Shown: positions 1-10,919, numbered from the stretch's first letter. The stretch is DNA of 64,000 nucleotides from Curtobacterium pusillum (GCF_007680845.1 NZ_VEIY01000011.1:1-64000), one strand, 5' to 3'. Made by a program: numbers and translations. Notes: generated by a model from the letters alone, not told the origin.

Positions 1-186
1 CCCGCCACGAACGACCCGGCGAACAGCCTGAACGTGTACAACGCGTCCAGCGGCTCGTACACGCTCGGGGTGATGAGTTGGGTGGCGCTGATCTTCGTCC
101 CGCTTGTGTTCGCCTACCAGGCCTGGACCTACTGGATCTTCCGCAAGCGCGTCTCGCGGGCCCAGGTCCTCCAGGCCGCGCACTAG
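1..186 (+). CDS. cydB: Cytochrome bd ubiquinol oxidase subunit II, C-terminal fragment
   Basis: Only the last 61 codons are in the window; the frame is open at base 1 and ends with TAG at 184-186. The visible part has a transmembrane helix (WVALIFVPLVFAYQAWTYWIF) followed by a short basic tail with RKRVSR, as at the C-terminus of CydB. The family is the membrane subunit of the high-affinity bd-type terminal oxidase. The identity rests mainly on context: cydD starts 9 nt downstream and cydC follows, and cydAB-cydDC is a usual actinobacterial order. Truncation is by the window edge, not by mutation. Confidence 0.85.
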   Translation, partial: PATNDPANSLNVYNASSGSYTLGVMSWVALIFVPLVFAYQAWTYWIFRKRVSRAQVLQAAH

Positions 187-195
187 GCGGCGACG

Positions 196-1845
196 GTGAA
201 GCCGCTCGACCCCCGACTCCTGAGACTGTCGCGGACAGCGCGCGGCTCCATCGTCGCGGCCGCCGGCACCGGTGTCCTCCGCACGCTCGCGACCATCGCG
301 ATCGCATGGGGGATCGCCGCGGCCGTGACCCTCGGGGTGGACGCCGTCCACGACGGCAGCGTCCCGGCCGCGTCGGCCCCGACCCTCGCGCTGCTCGGCG
401 GCGCGTTCGTCCTGCGCGCCGTCGCGGCCTGGGCGACCGACGACCTCGCCGCGCGGGCGGCGGCGACGGTCAAGAGCGAGCTCCGGACGACCGTGCTCGC
501 GCGCGCCGCCGAGCGCGGCCCGTCGTGGTTGGCCGAGCGGTCGAGCGCCGGGTTCGCGACGACGCTCGGCCCCGGGCTCGACGCGCTCGACGCCTACTTC
601 GGGCGGTACCTGCCGCAACTCGCACTGACCGCCGTAGCCACCCCGGTGCTCGTCGTCGCGATCGCCCTCGGCGACCTGACGAGCGGGATCATCGTCCTCT
701 GTGCACTCCCGGTCATCCCGGTGTTCATGATCCTCATCGGCCTGGCGACGCAGGCGTTGCAGCGGAAGCAGTCCGACGCGCTCGCGAGGCTCGGCGGCGC
801 GTTCACCGAGGCGGTCGAGGGGTTGGCCACGCTCAAGGTCTTCGGCCGGGCACGCCGCCAGGTCGGTCGCATCGGGGTCGTCACCGACGAGTACCGCCGC
901 GGCACCCTCGGTGTGCTCCGGCTGTCGTTCGTCAGCGGGTTCGCGCTCGAGCTCGCCGCGAGCCTGTCGGTGGCGCTCGTCGCGGTCTCGATCGGCATCC
1001 GCCTGGTCGACGGGTCGCTCGGCCTCGGCGCCGCGATGTTCGTCCTCGTCCTCGCCCCGGAGGCGTTCGCCCCGATCCGCCAGGTCGGCGCGGACTTCCA
1101 CGCCGCCCAGGACGGCGTCGAGGCCTCGGCCGCCGTCCTCGACGTGCTCGACGACACCACGGCGCCGAGCGCACCTCCCGCCGCGTGCCCCGCGGCCGCC
1201 GAGCTCGTCCTGGACGGGCTGACCGTCCGTCGGCCCGACGTGGTCATCGGGCCGGTCGACCTCCGCGCCGCCCCCGGCACCGTCGTCGTGCTCGCCGGCC
1301 CGAGCGGGTCCGGCAAGTCGAGCCTCATCGCCGCCGTCCGCGGTGCGCTCCCGCACGACGGCACGGTGACCGTGCCGGGTCCGGCCGGCACCACGGTCGC
1401 CGAGCGCACGACCTGGGCCGACCAGCGCCCCCGACTCGTGCGCGGGACGATCGCCGAGAACGTCGCGCTCAGCGCGACCCCCGACGACGGCGCCGTACGG
1501 ACCGCCCTGGCCGCGGCGGGGCTGGGACTCGACCCGCGCCTCCAGGTCGGGTCCGGCGGCAGCGGCTTGTCCGGCGGCCAGGCGCAGCGGGTCGCCGTCG
1601 CCCGTGCCCTGTACCGCGCCGACCGCGCGGCCACACCGCTCGTGCTCCTCGACGAACCCACCTCCGCGCTCGACGCCGAAGCCGAGGCCCACGTGGTCGC
1701 CACGCTCCGTCGGCTCGCGGCGGACGGCGCGGTCGTCGTGGTCGCCAGCCACCGGCCGGCCGTGGTCGCCGCCGCCGACGTCCTGGTCGACGTGCAGTCC
1801 GGTGGTTCGGTACAGGTCACCCACGCGGACGGGGTGCGGGCATGA
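196..1845 (+). CDS. cydD: Thiol reductant ABC exporter, CydD subunit
   Basis: A 549-aa half-transporter: an ABC-type membrane domain (about residues 20-300, several hydrophobic helices) followed by a nucleotide-binding domain. Walker A GPSGSGKSS is near residue 368, the signature LSGGQ near 458, and Walker B LVLLDEPTSALD near 485. In known systems CydDC exports glutathione/cysteine or binds heme and is needed to assemble cytochrome bd. The start is GTG, 9 nt after the cydB stop, and the end overlaps cydC by 4 nt (ATGA), so cydB-cydD-cydC is one transcription unit. Actinobacteria sometimes fuse cydD and cydC; here they are separate. Confidence 0.93.
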   Translation: MKPLDPRLLRLSRTARGSIVAAAGTGVLRTLATIAIAWGIAAAVTLGVDAVHDGSVPAASAPTLALLGGAFVLRAVAAWATDDLAARAAATVKSELRTTVLARAAERGPSWLAERSSAGFATTLGPGLDALDAYFGRYLPQLALTAVATPVLVVAIALGDLTSGIIVLCALPVIPVFMILIGLATQALQRKQSDALARLGGAFTEAVEGLATLKVFGRARRQVGRIGVVTDEYRRGTLGVLRLSFVSGFALELAASLSVALVAVSIGIRLVDGSLGLGAAMFVLVLAPEAFAPIRQVGADFHAAQDGVEASAAVLDVLDDTTAPSAPPAACPAAAELVLDGLTVRRPDVVIGPVDLRAAPGTVVVLAGPSGSGKSSLIAAVRGALPHDGTVTVPGPAGTTVAERTTWADQRPRLVRGTIAENVALSATPDDGAVRTALAAAGLGLDPRLQVGSGGSGLSGGQAQRVAVARALYRADRAATPLVLLDEPTSALDAEAEAHVVATLRRLAADGAVVVVASHRPAVVAAADVLVDVQSGGSVQVTHADGVRA

Positions 1846-3530
1846 GCCGGGAGGCGCGACACGACTCGGTCCTCCGGCTCGCCATGCCGCACGGGGCCGG
1901 GTGGGGCAAGGCCGTGGCAGCCGGGGCGCTCAGTGCGGTCTGCGCGGTCGCGCTCCTCGCCGCGAGCGGCTACCTCATCACGCGTGCCGCGGAGCACCCG
2001 CCGATCCTCTACCTGACGCTCGTGATGGTCGGGGTGCGGGCGTTCGCACTCGGCCGCGCGGCCCTGCGCTACGTCGACCGGCTCGCCGGGCACGACGCGT
2101 CCTTCCGGCAGCTCGCGGTGGTGCGCACGGAGATGTACCGCCGGCTGTCCTCGGTCGCGCCCGCCGGCCTCGGGTCCACCGGACGCGGTGACCTCCTCAC
2201 ACGCCTCGTGACCGACACCGACCGACTGCAGGACCTGCCGATCCGGGTGGTCGGGCCGCTCGTGTCCGCGGGGATCGTCGCGGTGCTGTCGGTCGTCGCG
2301 GTCGCGCTGGTGTCCGTGCCCGCTGCGCTCGTGCTGCTCGTCGCCCTCGCCGTCGCCGCCCTGCTCGGGACCGTCGTGACGCGCTCGGTCCAGCGCCGGT
2401 CCGACGAGCGCACCGCGGCGGAACGGGGCCACGTCGCGGACCTCGTGCTCGACACCGTGCGGACGCTCGACGTCTTCGCCGCGTACGGCACGCTCGACGA
2501 GCGACTCGAGCACATCGGACGGCTCGACGCCCGCGTGACCGCTGCCGTGCGCCGCCGTGCGACGGTCGAGTCACTGGTCGGAGCCCTCGTCGGACTCGTC
2601 GGGGGCGGTGCCGTGATCGGCGTCCTCGCCGTCGGCGCTCCCGCGGTCGTCTCCGGCGTCCTCGACGGTCCGCTCTGGGCCCTCGCCGTGTTCGTGCCCC
2701 TCGCCCTGTTCGAGGTCGTCGGTGGCGTGCCCCTCGCCGTGCTGACGCTCCGCCGTGTGCGGGCGGCGGCGGACCGCGTCGAACGGGTCGTTCCGGCGTC
2801 GGTCCCGGACGGGATCGTGCCGGAGCCGGACGAGCCGGCCGACCCGGACGCGCTCGTGGTGGACGGCCCCGTGGCCGTGTCCCTGCGCGAGGTGTCGGTG
2901 CGGTGGCCGGGCGCGACGTCGGACGCCGTGGCCGGGGTGACGCTCGACCTCCGCCCCGGCGAGGTCGTCGTGCTCGAAGGGCCGAGCGGTGCCGGCAAGA
3001 CCTCGCTCGTGGACGCCCTCGTCCGGTTCGTCGACCACCGCGGCTCCTACACGCTCGACGGCGTCGAGGCGAAGGACATGCACCCGGACGCCGTCCGCGC
3101 CCGGGTCGGGCTCATCGAGCAGGACCCGTTCGTGTTCGACCAGTCCGTCCGGCAGAACCTGCTCTTCGCGCGGGAGACCGCGACCGACGACGACCTCCTC
3201 GCCGTGCTCGACCGGGTCGGGCTCGGGGCGTGGGTCGCGCGGCGTGGCGGGCTCGACGCGGGGGTGGGGGAGCGCGGCGTGCTCGTCTCGGGTGGCCAGG
3301 CCCACCGGCTCGCGCTCGCCCGGGCGCTGCTGCACGCGTTCCCGGTGCTCGTCCTCGACGAACCGACGGCTGACATCGACCCCGACCTCGGCGACGCCGT
3401 GCTCCGCGACCTCGTCGGAGCCGCGCGGCAGGACGGCCGGACGGTCGTCATCGTGTCGCACGTCCCGGTGCCGGCGGAGCTCGTCGACCGGACGCTCCGG
3501 ATGCGCGACGGGCGGCTCGCGACCGCCTGA
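1842..3530 (+). CDS. cydC: Thiol reductant ABC exporter, CydC subunit
   Basis: A 562-aa half-transporter, the partner of CydD in the heterodimeric thiol/heme exporter at the cytoplasmic membrane. The N-terminal half has hydrophobic segments, including AVAAGALSAVCAVALLAASG near residue 25 and pairs around 140-170 and 250-290. The C-terminal ATPase has Walker A GPSGAGKTS near residue 380, the signature variant VSGGQ near 482, and Walker B VLVLDEPTADIDP near 504. The ATG overlaps the cydD stop by 4 nt. No clear terminator follows; leuS begins about 60 bp downstream. Confidence 0.93.
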   Translation: MSREARHDSVLRLAMPHGAGWGKAVAAGALSAVCAVALLAASGYLITRAAEHPPILYLTLVMVGVRAFALGRAALRYVDRLAGHDASFRQLAVVRTEMYRRLSSVAPAGLGSTGRGDLLTRLVTDTDRLQDLPIRVVGPLVSAGIVAVLSVVAVALVSVPAALVLLVALAVAALLGTVVTRSVQRRSDERTAAERGHVADLVLDTVRTLDVFAAYGTLDERLEHIGRLDARVTAAVRRRATVESLVGALVGLVGGGAVIGVLAVGAPAVVSGVLDGPLWALAVFVPLALFEVVGGVPLAVLTLRRVRAAADRVERVVPASVPDGIVPEPDEPADPDALVVDGPVAVSLREVSVRWPGATSDAVAGVTLDLRPGEVVVLEGPSGAGKTSLVDALVRFVDHRGSYTLDGVEAKDMHPDAVRARVGLIEQDPFVFDQSVRQNLLFARETATDDDLLAVLDRVGLGAWVARRGGLDAGVGERGVLVSGGQAHRLALARALLHAFPVLVLDEPTADIDPDLGDAVLRDLVGAARQDGRTVVIVSHVPVPAELVDRTLRMRDGRLATA

Positions 3531-3590
3531 CCAGGTGGGCCGACGTCGGTGGGCCGAGCCGCGCCTCCAGGCCTTGTAACCTTGATGACC

Positions 3591-6137
3591 GTGACCACCG
3601 AGCAGCACGCCGAGGACCCGAACGCCTACGACTTCCGTCGTCTCCAGGAGAAGTGGCAGCCGCGCTGGGAAGAGCTCGGCCTCTTCACCACCGACCTCGA
3701 CGACACGCGTCCCCGGAAGTACATCCTCGAGATGTTCCCGTACCCCTCCGGCGACCTGCACATGGGGCACGCCGAGAACTGGGCGCTCGGCGACTTCGTG
3801 GCGCGGTACTGGCGGCAGCAGGGCTTCAACGTGCTGCACCCGATCGGCTGGGACTCCTTCGGGCTGCCCGCCGAGAACGCGGCGATCAAGCGCGGGGTCG
3901 ACCCGAAGGACTGGACCTACGCGAACATCGAGCAGCAGAAGGCGTCCTTCAAGCGCTACGCGCCGTCGTTCGACTGGACCACCGAGATCCACACCTCGGA
4001 CCCCGAGTACTACAAGTGGAACCAGTGGCTGTTCCTCAAGATGTACGAGAAGGGGCTGGCGTACCGGAAGGACAGCTGGGTCAACTGGGACCCGGTGGAC
4101 CAGACCGTGCTCGCCAACGAGCAGGTGCTGGCCGACGGCACCTCGGACCGCTCCGGCGCCGTCGTCGTCAAGAAGAAGCTGACGCAGTGGTACTTCGCGA
4201 TCACGAAGTACGCCGACCGGCTGCTCGACGACCTCAACCAGCTCGAGGGTCGCTGGCCGGCGAAGGTCATCGCGCAGCAGCGCAACTGGATCGGCCGCTC
4301 GGTCGGTGCGGACGTCGACTTCGTGATCGAGGGCCGCGACGAGCCCGTGACCGTGTTCACCACGCGCCCGGACACGATCCACGGGGTGACGTTCCTGGTG
4401 GTGGCGCCGGACTCGGACCTGGCGGCTGATCTAGTCTCGTCTCCTTCTGTTCCGTCTTCCGTTCGTGTCGACTTCGACGCGTACCTGACGGCGACCCAGA
4501 AGACCTCGGAGATCGACCGGCAGAACGCCGACCGGCCGAAGACCGGCGTGCCGCTCGGCCGCTTCGCGATCCACCCGCTGACGGGGGAGCGCCTGCCGAT
4601 CTGGGCCGCCGACTACGTGCTCGCCGACTACGGGCACGGTGCGGTCATGGCCGTCCCGGCGCACGACCAGCGCGACCTGGACTTCGCGCGGGCGTTCGAC
4701 CTGCCCGTCCGTGTCGTGGTGGACACCAACGCGGCGGTGACCGGGGCGATCCCGGTGATCGACGACTCCACTGAACTGCCTGATCTCAACCCTGCCACCA
4801 CCGGTGAGGCGCTCACCGGTCAAGGGCGGATGATCAACTCCGGGCCGCTCGACGGGATGTCGAAGCAGCACGCGATCTCGGCCGCCATCAAGCTGCTCGA
4901 GGAGCGCGGCACCGGTCGCGCCGCCAAGACCTACCGCCTGCGCGACTGGCTCATCTCGCGCCAGCGCTTCTGGGGCACCCCGATCCCGATCATCCACGGC
5001 GCCGACGGCACCGAGTACCCGGTCCCGCTCGACCAGCTGCCGGTGCGCCTGCCCGACACCGACGGACTCGACCTCAAGCCGAAGGGCACCTCGCCGCTCG
5101 GCGGCGCGACCGACTGGGTGAACGTGCCGAACCCCGTCGACGGCAGCCCGGCCCTCCGGGACACCGACACGATGGACACCTTCGTCGACTCGTCGTGGTA
5201 CTTCCTGCGGTTCCTGTCGGCGAACGACGACACGCAGGCGTTCGACCCCGCCGCCGCTCGCAAGTGGGCGCCCGTCGATCAGTACATCGGCGGCATCGAG
5301 CACGCGATCCTGCACCTGCTGTACGCCCGGTTCGTCACGAAGGTGCTGTTCGACCTCGGCTACCTCGACTTCACCGAACCGTTCTCGGCACTGCTCAACC
5401 AGGGCATGGTGCTGTCCGGCGGGTCGAAGATGTCGAAGTCGAAGGGCGGGGTCTCGCTCGGCGACGAGCTCGACGCGAACGGCGTCGACGCGATCCGCCT
5501 CGTCATGGGCTTCGCCGGCCCGCCGGAGGACGACATCAACTGGGAGGACGTCTCGCCGTCCGCGTCCGCGCGGTTCCTGGCGCGTGCCTACCGGTTGGCG
5601 GTCGACGTGACGTCCTCGCCGGACGTCGTCTGGGCCGACGGGGACCGCGCCCTGCGCCAGGTCACGCACCGGTTCCTGGCCGATGCGCCCGGACTGATGG
5701 AGTCCTTCAAGTTCAACGTCGTGATCGCGCGGCTCATGGACCTCGTGAACGTCACCCGCAAGGCGATCGACTCCGGGCCCGGTGCCGCCGACCCCGCCGT
5801 GCGTGAGGCCGTCGAGACCATCACGCTCGGCCTCAGCGTCTTCGCGCCGTACACGGGCGAGGAGATGTGGGAGAAGCTGGGCTACCAGGCCACCGTCGCC
5901 ACGCACGGCTGGCGGAAGGCCGACCCGACGCTGCTCGTGCAGGACACCCTCACGGCGGTCGTGCAGGTGAACGGCAAGGTCCGTGATTCGTTCGAGGTGT
6001 CGAAGTCGATCGAGGCCTCGGAGCTGGAGTCGCTCGCTCGCGCGTCTGCGAACGTGCAGCGTTACATCGGGGACCGGGAGATCGTGAAGGTGATCGTGCG
6101 GGCGCCGAAGCTCGTGAACATCGCGATCAAGGGGTAG
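3591..6137 (+). CDS. leuS: Leucine--tRNA ligase
   Basis: Class I aminoacyl-tRNA synthetase that charges tRNA-Leu, about 848 aa. The HIGH-type motif HMGH is near residue 57. The CP1 editing domain lies about 220-430. The KMSKS loop is near residue 613. The anticodon-binding helices and the C-terminal domain end with KLVNIAIKG. The start is uncertain: GTG 3591 fits a TAACCT -10 at 3577-3582 with an almost leaderless transcript, and ATG 3585 is the in-frame alternative; neither has a good ribosome-binding site. A stretch in the editing domain (4428-4475) uses many T-ending codons, unlike the rest of the gene. Confidence 0.95.
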   Translation: MTTEQHAEDPNAYDFRRLQEKWQPRWEELGLFTTDLDDTRPRKYILEMFPYPSGDLHMGHAENWALGDFVARYWRQQGFNVLHPIGWDSFGLPAENAAIKRGVDPKDWTYANIEQQKASFKRYAPSFDWTTEIHTSDPEYYKWNQWLFLKMYEKGLAYRKDSWVNWDPVDQTVLANEQVLADGTSDRSGAVVVKKKLTQWYFAITKYADRLLDDLNQLEGRWPAKVIAQQRNWIGRSVGADVDFVIEGRDEPVTVFTTRPDTIHGVTFLVVAPDSDLAADLVSSPSVPSSVRVDFDAYLTATQKTSEIDRQNADRPKTGVPLGRFAIHPLTGERLPIWAADYVLADYGHGAVMAVPAHDQRDLDFARAFDLPVRVVVDTNAAVTGAIPVIDDSTELPDLNPATTGEALTGQGRMINSGPLDGMSKQHAISAAIKLLEERGTGRAAKTYRLRDWLISRQRFWGTPIPIIHGADGTEYPVPLDQLPVRLPDTDGLDLKPKGTSPLGGATDWVNVPNPVDGSPALRDTDTMDTFVDSSWYFLRFLSANDDTQAFDPAAARKWAPVDQYIGGIEHAILHLLYARFVTKVLFDLGYLDFTEPFSALLNQGMVLSGGSKMSKSKGGVSLGDELDANGVDAIRLVMGFAGPPEDDINWEDVSPSASARFLARAYRLAVDVTSSPDVVWADGDRALRQVTHRFLADAPGLMESFKFNVVIARLMDLVNVTRKAIDSGPGAADPAVREAVETITLGLSVFAPYTGEEMWEKLGYQATVATHGWRKADPTLLVQDTLTAVVQVNGKVRDSFEVSKSIEASELESLARASANVQRYIGDREIVKVIVRAPKLVNIAIKG

Positions 6138-6235
6138 GGCGCGGGGCGCGCGCGCCCGGGTGCGCGTGCGCGTGCGCGCGGGTGCGCCTGCGCGTGCGGG
6201 TGCGCGTGCGGGCGGGTGCGCGTGCTCGGGGTGGT
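6138..6235. repeat. Alternating GTGCGC low-complexity tract
   Basis: After the leuS stop the sequence is almost pure alternating purine-pyrimidine, with GTGCGC/GCGCGT hexamers and a self-complementary GCGCGCGC core. Such tracts can form left-handed DNA or hairpins in vitro (established). Whether this one acts as the leuS terminator is inference; there is no T-run. Confidence 0.7.
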
Positions 6236-6309
6236 CCTCCACAGGGCGGCCGTCGGGCGGTTCGTCCACCGGTGTGCCGTGAGGTGCCCGGCCGCGAGGC
6301 CGGTCTCCG

Positions 6310-6315
6310 TACGGT
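6310..6315 (+). promoter_or_regulatory. -10 element for leaderless comEA
   Basis: TACGGT lies exactly 6 nt before the comEA ATG, and no Shine-Dalgarno sequence intervenes. Transcription would begin at or next to the A of the ATG. Confidence 0.6.
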
Positions 6316-6321
6316 GCCGGG

Positions 6322-7121
<800 letters not shown>

Positions 7122-7125
<4 letters not shown>

Positions 7126-10100
7126 CGACCGCGGCGGGCGTGGACCTCCGACCGGCGCTGCGCGACGTGCGGATCGCCGGGCCGGTGGCCGCCGCGTGGA
7201 TCTGCGCGGCGGTGCTCGTCGGCGCACCGGCGACCGCCGGGTGGTCCGCCGTCGGTGGGGGCGTCCTGGCGGGCGGTGGTCTCGCCGGGCTCCTGGTCGG
7301 CCGGGGTCGTCGCGGGTCGGGAGTGCTAGGGATCGTTTTCGCTCTGGCGCTGTTCTGTTCGGTGGTGGCGGTCTCGGTGGCCGTCGGCGAGGAACGTCGG
7401 AGCCCGCCGTCGCTCGACGCCGCCGACGCCGGTCCGGTCACGATCGAGGCGGTGCTCACCCGCGACCTCGCGCCCGGGGACCGGTCCGTCGCCGCGACAC
7501 TCGAGCGCGCTGGGACGGTCGGCGGGCTCCGCGTCCCGGTGCGGGTCGTCCCGGCTGCGGCAGCCACCGCCGACGGCGCCCTCGCCGCCGGCACCCGGAT
7601 CGTGGCGTCTGCGTCGCTCGAGCGGGACGAGCCGGGTGGGACGACGTCCTTCGTCGCGTTCCTCCGCGAGGAGCCCGACACGGAACCCCCGACCGGGCTG
7701 CTCGCGCTCACGGATCGTGCGCGAGCGGCGTTCGTGTCCGTGACCGCCACACTGCCGGAACCGGGGGCGGGGCTCCTCCGTGGCCTCGCGATCGGCGACC
7801 GGAGCGGTCTGGACCCGGCCACGGAGACCGCGATGGAGACGACCGCACTGACGCACCTCACCGCCGTGTCCGGAGCGAACTGCGCGGTCATCGTCGGGCT
7901 CGTCGTCGTCCTCGGCCGGGCGGTCGGGCTCCCACGCTGGGCGCGCGCCGCCGTGGCGATCGTGCTCCTGCTCGCGTTCGTCGTCCTGGTCCGCCCTGAC
8001 CCGTCGATCGTCCGGGCGACGGTGATGGCGACGGTGGTCCTCGTCGTGCACCTGACGGGTCGGCCGGTCCGCGGCGTGCCGCTCATCGCCCTCGCCGCGA
8101 TCGGCATGCTCATCGCGGACCCCTGGATGGCCAGGTCCTTCGGGTTCGCGCTCTCGGTCCTCGCGACCAGCGGCATCGTCGTCCTCGGACCACCCCTCAC
8201 GGCGCTCCTGGCACGGCGACTGTGGGCGCCGGTGGCCGCGGCGCTGTCCGTCCCGGTGTCGGCCCAGCTCGCCTGTTGGCCCGTGACGATCCCGCTCTCC
8301 GCAGCCCTGCCGACGTACGCGGTCCCGGCGAACCTCGTCGTCGAGCCCCTCGCACCGGTCGTCACCGTCGTCGGACTCGCGGCGTGCTTGACCGCGCCGT
8401 GGTGGCCGGCGGGCGCCACCGTCCTCGCGGGGGTCGCTTGGGTTCCGGCCAGTGCCATCGGATGGGTCGCCCACGGGGCCGCGTCGCTCCCGTTCGCCTC
8501 CGTGCCGTGGCCAGGAGGCGTGTTCGGCGTGGCCGTCGCGGTGCTCGTCAGTGCGGCCGTCACGGTGGCGATCCTGGCGCCCGGGCCGGTGCGGCTCCGG
8601 TTGTTGCTGCTCGCCGCGGTCGTCGTGGTGATCGGCGCGGCGATGGTGGCCGTGCCCCGTCTCGTCGTGCGCGCCGGTCTCCCGCAGGACTGGACCGTGG
8701 CGGCGTGCGACGTCGGACAGGGGGACGCGGTGCTCGTGCGCGGTGGGACGGCGACCGCCCTCGTGGACACCGGAGACGACGACGAACGCCTGCAGGCATG
8801 CCTCGACCTGCTCGGGGTCGACCGCATCGACCTGCTCGTGCTGACGCACTTCGACCGCGACCACGTCGGCGCGGTCGGCACCGTGACGGACCGCGTGACG
8901 ACCGCGCTCGTCGGTCCCACCGGCCGTCCCGAGGACGACCGCGTCGTGCGCACCCTGCTCGACGCGGGCATCGACGTCCGTCCGGCGGACGACACCACGG
9001 TGGGGACACTGGGGCGCCTCCGCTGGCAGGTGCTGTGGCCGCGCGCCGGCACCCGGGACGCCGGCAACGACGCCAGTCTGGTGCTCCGGTTCGACGGCGC
9101 TCCCGGCTGCACCGCGTGCGTCTCCGGGCTGTTCCTCGGTGACCTGGGGGAGTCCGCGCAGCGCCGGCTCCGCGGCGTCGCCGTCGGTGCCGGGTCCGTC
9201 GACGTGGTGAAGGTCGCGCACCACGGATCGGCGGACCAGGACCCGGTACTGTCCCGCGAGCTCGCCGCCCCCGTCGGGCTGATCGGGGTGGGGGCCGACA
9301 ACACCTACGGCCACCCCACCCGCTCTGCACTCGAGATGCTCGAGCGGTCGGGCACCGCTGTGTACCGCACGGACCTGCAGGGCACGATCGTCGTGCGTCG
9401 TGACGGAGCGGACGCGCTGCGGGTGTGGACGGAACGATCGGCGTCGGCGGTCGCCCGTAGGATCGACGCATGGCCGCCAAGAAGCCCGTCCGCGCTGCTG
9501 CGAAGATCGACCAGGTCCCCTGGTCGGGGATCCGACCGGCGCCGGTCGTGCTCATCACCGGGCCAGAGACGTTCCTGGCCGAGCGCGCCAGCAGCATGCT
9601 CCGCGACCTGCTCGTCGGCGAGGACCCAGCGCTCGAGGTCCACGACCTCGAAGCGGACCAGTACGCCCCCGGGTTGCTGGCGACGCTCGCGAGCCCCTCG
9701 CTCTTCGGCGAACCCCGGCTCGTCCGGGTCACCAACGTCGAGAAGTGCACCGACGCGTTCATCACCGAGACCATCGCGTACCTCGGCGCTCCGGCGGACG
9801 ACGTCACACTCGTGCTCCGACACGGTGGCGGCGTCCGAGGCAAGAGGCTCCTCGACACGATCCGCAGCGGGGTCGGCGGTGGGGTCGAGGTGCAGTGCGA
9901 CGAGCTCAAGCGCGAGACCGACCGGATCGACTTCGTCCAAGCCGAGTTCCGCGCGGCACGTCGGAAGATCGCGCCGTCGGCCGTGCGCACCCTCGTCGCA
10001 GCCTTCGCCGACGACCTGGCCGAGCTCGCCGCGGCGTGCCGGCAGCTCCTCGCGGACGCAGCAGAAGAGATCACCGACAAGATCGTCGACAAGTACTACG

Positions 10101-10412
10101 GCGGCCGCGTCGAGACGAACGCCTTCAAGGTCGCGGACATCGCGGTCGCGGGGCGCTCGGCTCCGGCGATCGTCGAGCTGCGACACGCGCTGTCGACGGG
10201 CGAAGCACCCGTCCCGATCGTCGCCGCGTTCGCGAGCAAGATCCGCACCATGGCGAAGGTCAGTGCGTTCCGAGGGCCGAGCGGGCAGGCGGCCTCCGCA
10301 CTCGGCATGGCCCCGTGGCAGGTGCAGCGGGCGCAGCGGGACGTCGCGAGCTGGAGCGAGGCGGGCCTGGCGAACGCGATCATCAGCATCGCCGAGGCGG
10401 ACACCGCGGTGA
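7122..10412 (+). CDS. comEC: ComEC/Rec2 family DNA-uptake channel (open frame runs on over holA)
   Basis: Polytopic inner-membrane channel that imports single-stranded DNA. The competence-domain motif HLTAVSGANCAVI is near residue 250, with many helices at about 250-520. A metallo-beta-lactamase-like domain follows, with DVGQGDAVLV, LTHFDRDHVG near 575 and AHHGSADQ. The recognisable protein ends near residue 776 (about 9450). The frame has no stop until TGA at 10410-10412, so the formal product is 1096 aa with about 320 Arg/Ser/Pro-rich residues that are only a frame-shifted reading of holA. A TAG in the holA frame lies at 9458-9460. A lost stop or a 1-nt assembly error near 9400-9458 would explain this. 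The GTG start overlaps comEA by 4 nt. Confidence 0.85.
9458..9463 (+). promoter_or_regulatory. -10 element for leaderless holA
   Basis: TAGGAT ends 6 nt before the holA ATG at 9470 and no ribosome-binding site is present. It lies inside the comEC reading frame. Confidence 0.6.
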
Positions 10413-10489
10413 AGGGCGGTTCGCGCGACGCGCACTACGCGCTCGAGGTCATGGTCCGCACGATCGCCCGGCGCGGCGAGTCCCGCTGA
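9470..10489 (+). CDS. holA: DNA polymerase III subunit delta
   Basis: A 339-aa clamp-loader subunit that opens the beta sliding clamp. The N-terminal region has the RFC-like pattern VVLITGPETFLAERA, without a functional P-loop, as expected for delta. The clamp-contact loop region TLASPSLFGEPRLVRVTNV follows, and the C-terminal collar domain ends with VMVRTIARRGESR. Length and order after comEC match other actinobacteria, where comEA-comEC-holA are adjacent. It lies in a different frame from comEC, whose open frame covers 9470-10412. A leaderless start is supported by TAGGAT at 9458. Confidence 0.92.
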   Translation: MAAKKPVRAAAKIDQVPWSGIRPAPVVLITGPETFLAERASSMLRDLLVGEDPALEVHDLEADQYAPGLLATLASPSLFGEPRLVRVTNVEKCTDAFITETIAYLGAPADDVTLVLRHGGGVRGKRLLDTIRSGVGGGVEVQCDELKRETDRIDFVQAEFRAARRKIAPSAVRTLVAAFADDLAELAAACRQLLADAAEEITDKIVDKYYGGRVETNAFKVADIAVAGRSAPAIVELRHALSTGEAPVPIVAAFASKIRTMAKVSAFRGPSGQAASALGMAPWQVQRAQRDVASWSEAGLANAIISIAEADTAVKGGSRDAHYALEVMVRTIARRGESR

Positions 10490-10893
10490 CCCCACGCGCT
10501 CCCGGCGGTCGCGCTGGCCGTCGCCCGCCCTGCGCGCCTTGCGCCGCGCGCTCGTCGACTCCGGCCGCATCGAACCACGGATGCGACATCGCGCCACGGT
10601 GCGGGCGTGGTTCGATGTCGGCTCCGTGGTTCGACCCAGCGCGCGGGCAGGTCGGGCTGGCGCGCGCGGTGGTTCGTGCGCCCTCGGCCGATCAACCCCG
10701 CCACCGGTCGGCCGGTCAGAGCCACTCCGGATCGGGTCGGTCCGGCGGTCGATCGGGCAGAACACGCCGCGTGCGTTCGCCGAGCGGGCGTTCTCTGCCG
10801 CCTGGGGGCGCCGAGCGTGACGGATAATGCCCGCTCGGTGCGCCCGGCGCCTGCCCCGCCCCGGGCCCGCGCGCAGGCGCGCCGAACGACGAA
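10490..10893. other. Gene-free region with intergenic repeats between holA and rpsT
   Basis: No credible gene is seen in about 400 bp. It holds a GAACCACGGA/TCCGTGGTTC dyad cluster (10569-10634). It also holds members of the GAGCGGGCA/AACACGCCGC repeat family (about 10755-10840), including GGGCAGAACACGCCGCG and TGCCCGCTCGG. Both families recur in other gaps of this window. Confidence 0.75.
10569..10634. repeat. Interleaved inverted repeats, TCGAACCACGGA family
   Basis: TCGAACCACGGA at 10570-10581 is the perfect inverse of 10623-10634. ATCGAACCACG at 10569-10579 can pair instead with CGTGGTTCGAT at 10606-10616, so two mutually exclusive hairpins are possible. The same 12-mer occurs after glyS at 35445-35456. 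Confidence 0.8.
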
Positions 10894-10919
10894 GGCCCCG
10901 CACCTTCCGGTACGGGGCC
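10894..10919 (-). terminator. Terminator of rpsT
   Basis: On the minus strand a GGCCCCG/CGGGGCC stem continues through a U-G wobble and ACC/GGU to a GGAA loop, followed by a T-rich TTCGTCGTTC. It lies 20 bp past the rpsT stop. Confidence 0.75.

Noticed and set aside
3531-3590. T-box or other aminoacyl-tRNA-sensing leader before leuS
   Set aside because: The gap is only about 60 bp and too short; no specifier loop or T-box bulge sequence is present. The same holds for glyS.
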